In this document: positions 6,735 to 8,982 of the stretch, one piece after another | Layout of the letters: every line of letters starts with the position of its first letter | How positions within the stretch are numbered: the first letter of the stretch is position 1 | Origin: CAZAMI01 sp964627805 | Lineage (GTDB): Archaea > Thermoproteota > Thermoprotei_A > Sulfolobales > NBVN01 | Direction: 5' to 3' | Assembly: GCA_964627805.1 (NCBI GenBank) | Contig: CAZVLA010000009.1 | Location: 1 to 8,982, forward strand | DNA: 8,982 bases | The notes under the pieces: generated by a model | Database searches by the model: none | The model's input: only the letters and a program-made list of their open reading frames with translations | Told to the model about the DNA's origin: nothing | Position numbers and translations under genes: made by a program

Positions 6735-7520
6735 TTAATGCTTCCTAAGGTACAGCTCAATAGTCCTTAACACAACCATAGTTCTTAGTTCCTCAATGCT
6801 TGAGGCACTAACTCCAAACACGGTATTCAGTAACTTGAGGTCGTAGGTAGTACTCTCTATTAATTCACTTAATTCATTAACGTAACTAACACAGTACTTG
6901 CTCAGTAACTCACTAGTACCTTCGTCAGGGCCTTTACATATATTGATTATTACGTAATCTATCCCCTCCCTCCTTAGTGATCCTAACTTCTTAATTACGC
7001 TAGATAATTGCCTATCACCTAGTAGATATAGTAGAAATTCCAAATGCTTCTTCCTACTTATATTACTACCCTCTCTAAATGCCTTAAATACGTAGTATGA
7101 CGCTAGCAATATGTGGTACTTGCTAATTATTAACTCCGTAGGTAGTACCTGAGTTATGCATAACTCACTCTGTAGCTTATCGATATCATTAAGTACCTTA
7201 TTAAGCGAATCAACATAGCAAGCCTTAATCAAGTACTTACTGATTTCTAAATCATTAATAAACTCATTAAGTAAATCACTTAAATCTCTTTCAATAATTA
7301 CTAAAACTCTAGAGTCATCACGTACCATATCCTCATTACTCGCTAATCTACCATCGATGAATACCTTAAGGCGGGAATTACGGAGTAAATCACTACTTAA
7401 CTTAGTGATTACTAGGTTCTTAACCTCTCCAACACTTACTCCGGACTTAACACTCATACTGAGCTCACGAAGTTGAAAAGACTTAGGGTCTACATACCTC
7501 ACCTTAACTAATACACTCAA
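6735..7520 (-). CDS. Ubiquitin-like (beta-grasp) domain fused to a Cgi121-like KEOPS subunit
   Basis: 261 residues in two parts. Residues 1-77 look like a beta-grasp fold: VLVKVRYVD strand, LRELSMSV strand, VGEVKNLVITKL helix, LKVFIDGRLASNED, then SRVLVIIE. This is the order of ThiS/MoaD/ubiquitin-like proteins, but there is no C-terminal Gly-Gly. Residues from about 96 to 261 resemble Cgi121, the KEOPS subunit that binds the tRNA 3' end during t6A37 synthesis: HILLASYYVFKAF (136-148), then HLEFLLYLLGDRQLSSVIKKLG (159-180), matching the family's E-x-LLYLxGxRQI-x-x-AI-x-x-xG pattern, then DYVIINI. Plain archaeal Cgi121 is about 150 residues, so the N-terminal domain is extra. The start is TTG at 7520, with GGTGGGG (7532-7526) just upstream. 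It lies 30 bases after S17e and is probably co-transcribed with it. The assignment is from remembered motifs; the Cgi121 part is more secure than the beta-grasp part. Confidence 0.65.
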   Translation of the reverse strand: MSVLVKVRYVDPKSFQLRELSMSVKSGVSVGEVKNLVITKLSSDLLRNSRLKVFIDGRLASNEDMVRDDSRVLVIIERDLSDLLNEFINDLEISKYLIKACYVDSLNKVLNDIDKLQSELCITQVLPTELIISKYHILLASYYVFKAFREGSNISRKKHLEFLLYLLGDRQLSSVIKKLGSLRREGIDYVIINICKGPDEGTSELLSKYCVSYVNELSELIESTTYDLKLLNTVFGVSASSIEELRTMVVLRTIELYLRKH

Positions 7521-7550
7521 GAATACCCCACCAAAACATGGATAAGTAAC

Positions 7551-7772
7551 TCAAGTACTAGGTGAAGCTCCCTGAGACTCACGTTTACGCATTATCTTCA
7601 CTAAGTGCGTTAAGTAACCAGCTATTTGATTCCTTAACTTCTTGGACTTTACGTAAACATACTTCTTAACTAGCTCCTTATTAGCTTCGAAATCATCGCT
7701 GACCTCATCTGGGTAAAGCTCAAGTAATTTCCTAGCAGTTCTCTTAACGACCGATGTCCTGACCTTACCCAT
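7551..7772 (-). CDS. Small-subunit ribosomal protein S17e (eS17)
   Basis: Component of the archaeal/eukaryal 30S/40S subunit, absent from bacteria. The protein is 73 residues from the ATG at 7772: MGKVRTSVVKRTARKLLELYP, then FEANKELVKKYV and KKLRNQIAGYLTHLVKIMRKR, all typical of the family. A TTG three codons upstream (7781) would give 76 residues. The ATG is preferred because family members begin MGKVR or similar. The Shine-Dalgarno is weak (GGG five to six bases before the ATG), so initiation may depend little on it. It is the first gene of a likely two-gene operon with the Cgi121-like gene. The acidic/polar tail after RKRE (SQGASPST) is short and unstructured. The stop is TGA. Confidence 0.95.
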   Translation of the reverse strand: MGKVRTSVVKRTARKLLELYPDEVSDDFEANKELVKKYVYVKSKKLRNQIAGYLTHLVKIMRKRESQGASPST

Positions 7773-7804
7773 ACATCCCAACCATCAAATCTGAGTTATG
7801 GAGG

Positions 7805-7815
7805 ATATTTAAGTA
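7805..7815 (-). promoter_or_regulatory. TATA box of the S17e operon
   Basis: The minus strand reads TACTTAAATAT, a strong TATA box. It predicts transcription from about 7784, leaving a leader of about 12 bases to the ATG at 7772. It lies in the 124-base divergent gap shared with the thermosome promoter; the two TATA boxes are about 50 bases apart and face outward. Confidence 0.6.
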
Positions 7816-7850
7816 TATATGAAGAGCTCTGTGCCTTGAGTGAAATGATT

Positions 7851-7862
7851 AAAACTTATATA
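7851..7862 (+). promoter_or_regulatory. TATA box with BRE-like A-run, thermosome gene
   Basis: AAAA (7851-7854) followed by CTTATATA (7855-7862) fits a BRE plus TATA element. Transcription is predicted near 7884, about 13 bases before the ATG at 7897. The Shine-Dalgarno is weak (GGGAT near 7886-7890, and AAGG too close to the start). No heat-shock operator could be recognised. Confidence 0.6.
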
Positions 7863-7896
7863 GAGGTGGTTCAAAATAGATTCAAGGGATAAGGTT

Positions 7897-8982
7897 ATGA
7901 GCCAGCCAAGGGGAGTAGTTCCAACAGCTGGTATTCCAGTATTAATACTTAAGGAAGGTACACAAAGAACCACTGGTTACGAGGCATTAAGGAGCAATAT
8001 GATAGCAGCAATTACGTTAGCTGAAATGCTTAGGACGACCTACGGACCACGCGGTATGGATAAGATGCTCGTAGATACCCTAGGTGAAGTAACTATAACT
8101 AATGATGGAGCCACTATACTTGACAAAATGGATGTGCAGCATCCAGCAGCTAAGATGTTAGTTCAGATAGCTAAGGGTCAGGACGATGAGGTAGGTGATG
8201 GTACTACATCAGCTGTTGTACTAGCTGGTGAGTTACTTAAGAATGCTGAAGGGTTAATCAATAAGAATGTGCACCCGACGATAATAATTAATGGTTATAA
8301 GAAGGCGCTTCAGGAGGCCATAAGGTATGCTGAGAAGATAGCTAAGGAAATCAGCATCGATGACGAGGAGATTTTAAAGAAGATAGCAGCTACGGCACTA
8401 ACTAGCAAGGCAGTACATGGTGTTAGGGAGAAGCTAGCTGAGTTAGCAGTTAAGGCTGTTAAGCAGATAATAGAGGATAGGAACGGTAGGAGGTACGTAG
8501 ACCTAGATAACGTCCAGATAATTAAGAAGCACGGAGGATCACTAGCAGATACTAAACTAATATACGGTATCGTGCTTGATAAGGAGGTTGTTCATCCTGG
8601 TATGCCTAGGAGGGTTGAGAAGGCTAAGATAGCATTAATCGATGCGCCACTAGAGGTTGAGAAGCCTGAGTTAGATGCTGAGATAAGGATTAGTGACCCG
8701 ACAATGATGAGGAGGTTCCTAGAAGAGAAGGAGAATATACTGAAGAAGATGATTGATAAGATTGCTTCTACTGGTGCTAATGTCGTGATTTGTCAGAAGG
8801 GTATTGATGATGTTGCTCAGCACTTCCTAGCAAAGAAGGGTATACTAGCAGTAAGGAGAGTAAAGAGATCAGACATGGAGAAACTAGAAAGAGCAACAGG
8901 AGGGAGGATCGTGTCTAACATTGAGGACTTAACCGAGAAGGACCTAGGGTACGCTGAGTTAGTCGAGGAGAGGAAGGTTGGT
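7897..8982 (+). CDS. Thermosome subunit (group II chaperonin), 3' part missing
   Basis: Subunit of the double-ring archaeal chaperonin that folds proteins using ATP in the cytosol. The first 362 residues are present; the family is about 550 long, so the rest of the apical domain's return, the second intermediate segment and the C-terminal equatorial part lie beyond the window. Visible motifs: TTYGPRGMDKMLVD (47-60), TITNDGATIL (66-75), and the ATPase loop DEVGDGTTSAVVLAGELL (97-114). The apical domain begins around 200-215 with GIVLDKEVVHPGMPRRV (224-240), and GANVVICQKGIDDVAQHF (293-310) is typical. The start is ATG at 7897, matching the usual short N-terminal tail (SQPRGVVPTAGIPVLILKEG). 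It is divergent from S17e with its own TATA box. Which paralogue (alpha, beta or gamma) it is cannot be told from this fragment. Confidence 0.97.
   Translation, partial: MSQPRGVVPTAGIPVLILKEGTQRTTGYEALRSNMIAAITLAEMLRTTYGPRGMDKMLVDTLGEVTITNDGATILDKMDVQHPAAKMLVQIAKGQDDEVGDGTTSAVVLAGELLKNAEGLINKNVHPTIIINGYKKALQEAIRYAEKIAKEISIDDEEILKKIAATALTSKAVHGVREKLAELAVKAVKQIIEDRNGRRYVDLDNVQIIKKHGGSLADTKLIYGIVLDKEVVHPGMPRRVEKAKIALIDAPLEVEKPELDAEIRISDPTMMRRFLEEKENILKKMIDKIASTGANVVICQKGIDDVAQHFLAKKGILAVRRVKRSDMEKLERATGGRIVSNIEDLTEKDLGYAELVEERKVG

Noticed and set aside
7773..7781. TTG at 7781 as the start of S17e.
   Set aside because: It adds only Met-Gly-Cys before the family's usual MGKVR start at the ATG at 7772.

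Overview
The window comes from an archaeon, most likely a hyperthermophilic member of the Thermoproteota (Crenarchaeota). The evidence is an archaeal-type isoleucyl-tRNA synthetase, a short archaeal triosephosphate isomerase, ABCE1/Rli1, the archaeal/eukaryal ribosomal protein S17e, and a group II chaperonin (thermosome). Promoters are TATA-box type and sit close to the genes. Shine-Dalgarno sequences are of the GGTGAT kind, and several starts are TTG. The thermosome and TIM sequences remind me of Thermoproteales, but I cannot fix the genus.

Layout: every protein gene except the thermosome lies on the minus strand. Reading the minus strand from right to left: S17e (7772-7551), a protein with a ubiquitin-like N-terminus and a Cgi121-like C-terminus (7520-6735), a 29-residue protein made almost only of Glu and Trp (6683-6594), ABCE1 (6432-4603), TIM (4551-3850), IleRS (3732-571), and a decayed gene running off the left edge (397-1). 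The thermosome gene diverges rightward from 7897 and is cut by the window end. A probable box C/D sRNA lies on the plus strand at about 6496-6550.

Gaps are short; none exceeds 300 bases. The stretch 398-570 holds only the promoter of the decayed gene. The stretch 7773-7896 holds two divergent promoters. S17e and the Cgi121-like gene look like one operon (30-base gap). The Glu/Trp gene, TIM and IleRS each have their own candidate promoter. One nearly palindromic TATA box at 6467-6476 is placed to serve both ABCE1 and the sRNA.

Functional theme: most of the window concerns translation and protein quality. It covers ribosome structure (S17e), ribosome recycling (ABCE1), tRNA charging (IleRS), probable tRNA t6A modification (Cgi121-like), probable rRNA or tRNA 2'-O-methylation (C/D sRNA) and protein folding (thermosome). 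TIM is the metabolic exception.

The most unusual items are the Glu/Trp microprotein, which has a textbook promoter, Shine-Dalgarno and stop; the ubiquitin-like/Cgi121 fusion; the shared TATA box for ABCE1 and a C/D sRNA; and the left-edge pseudogene, visible only by joining three frames across several indels and a TAG.
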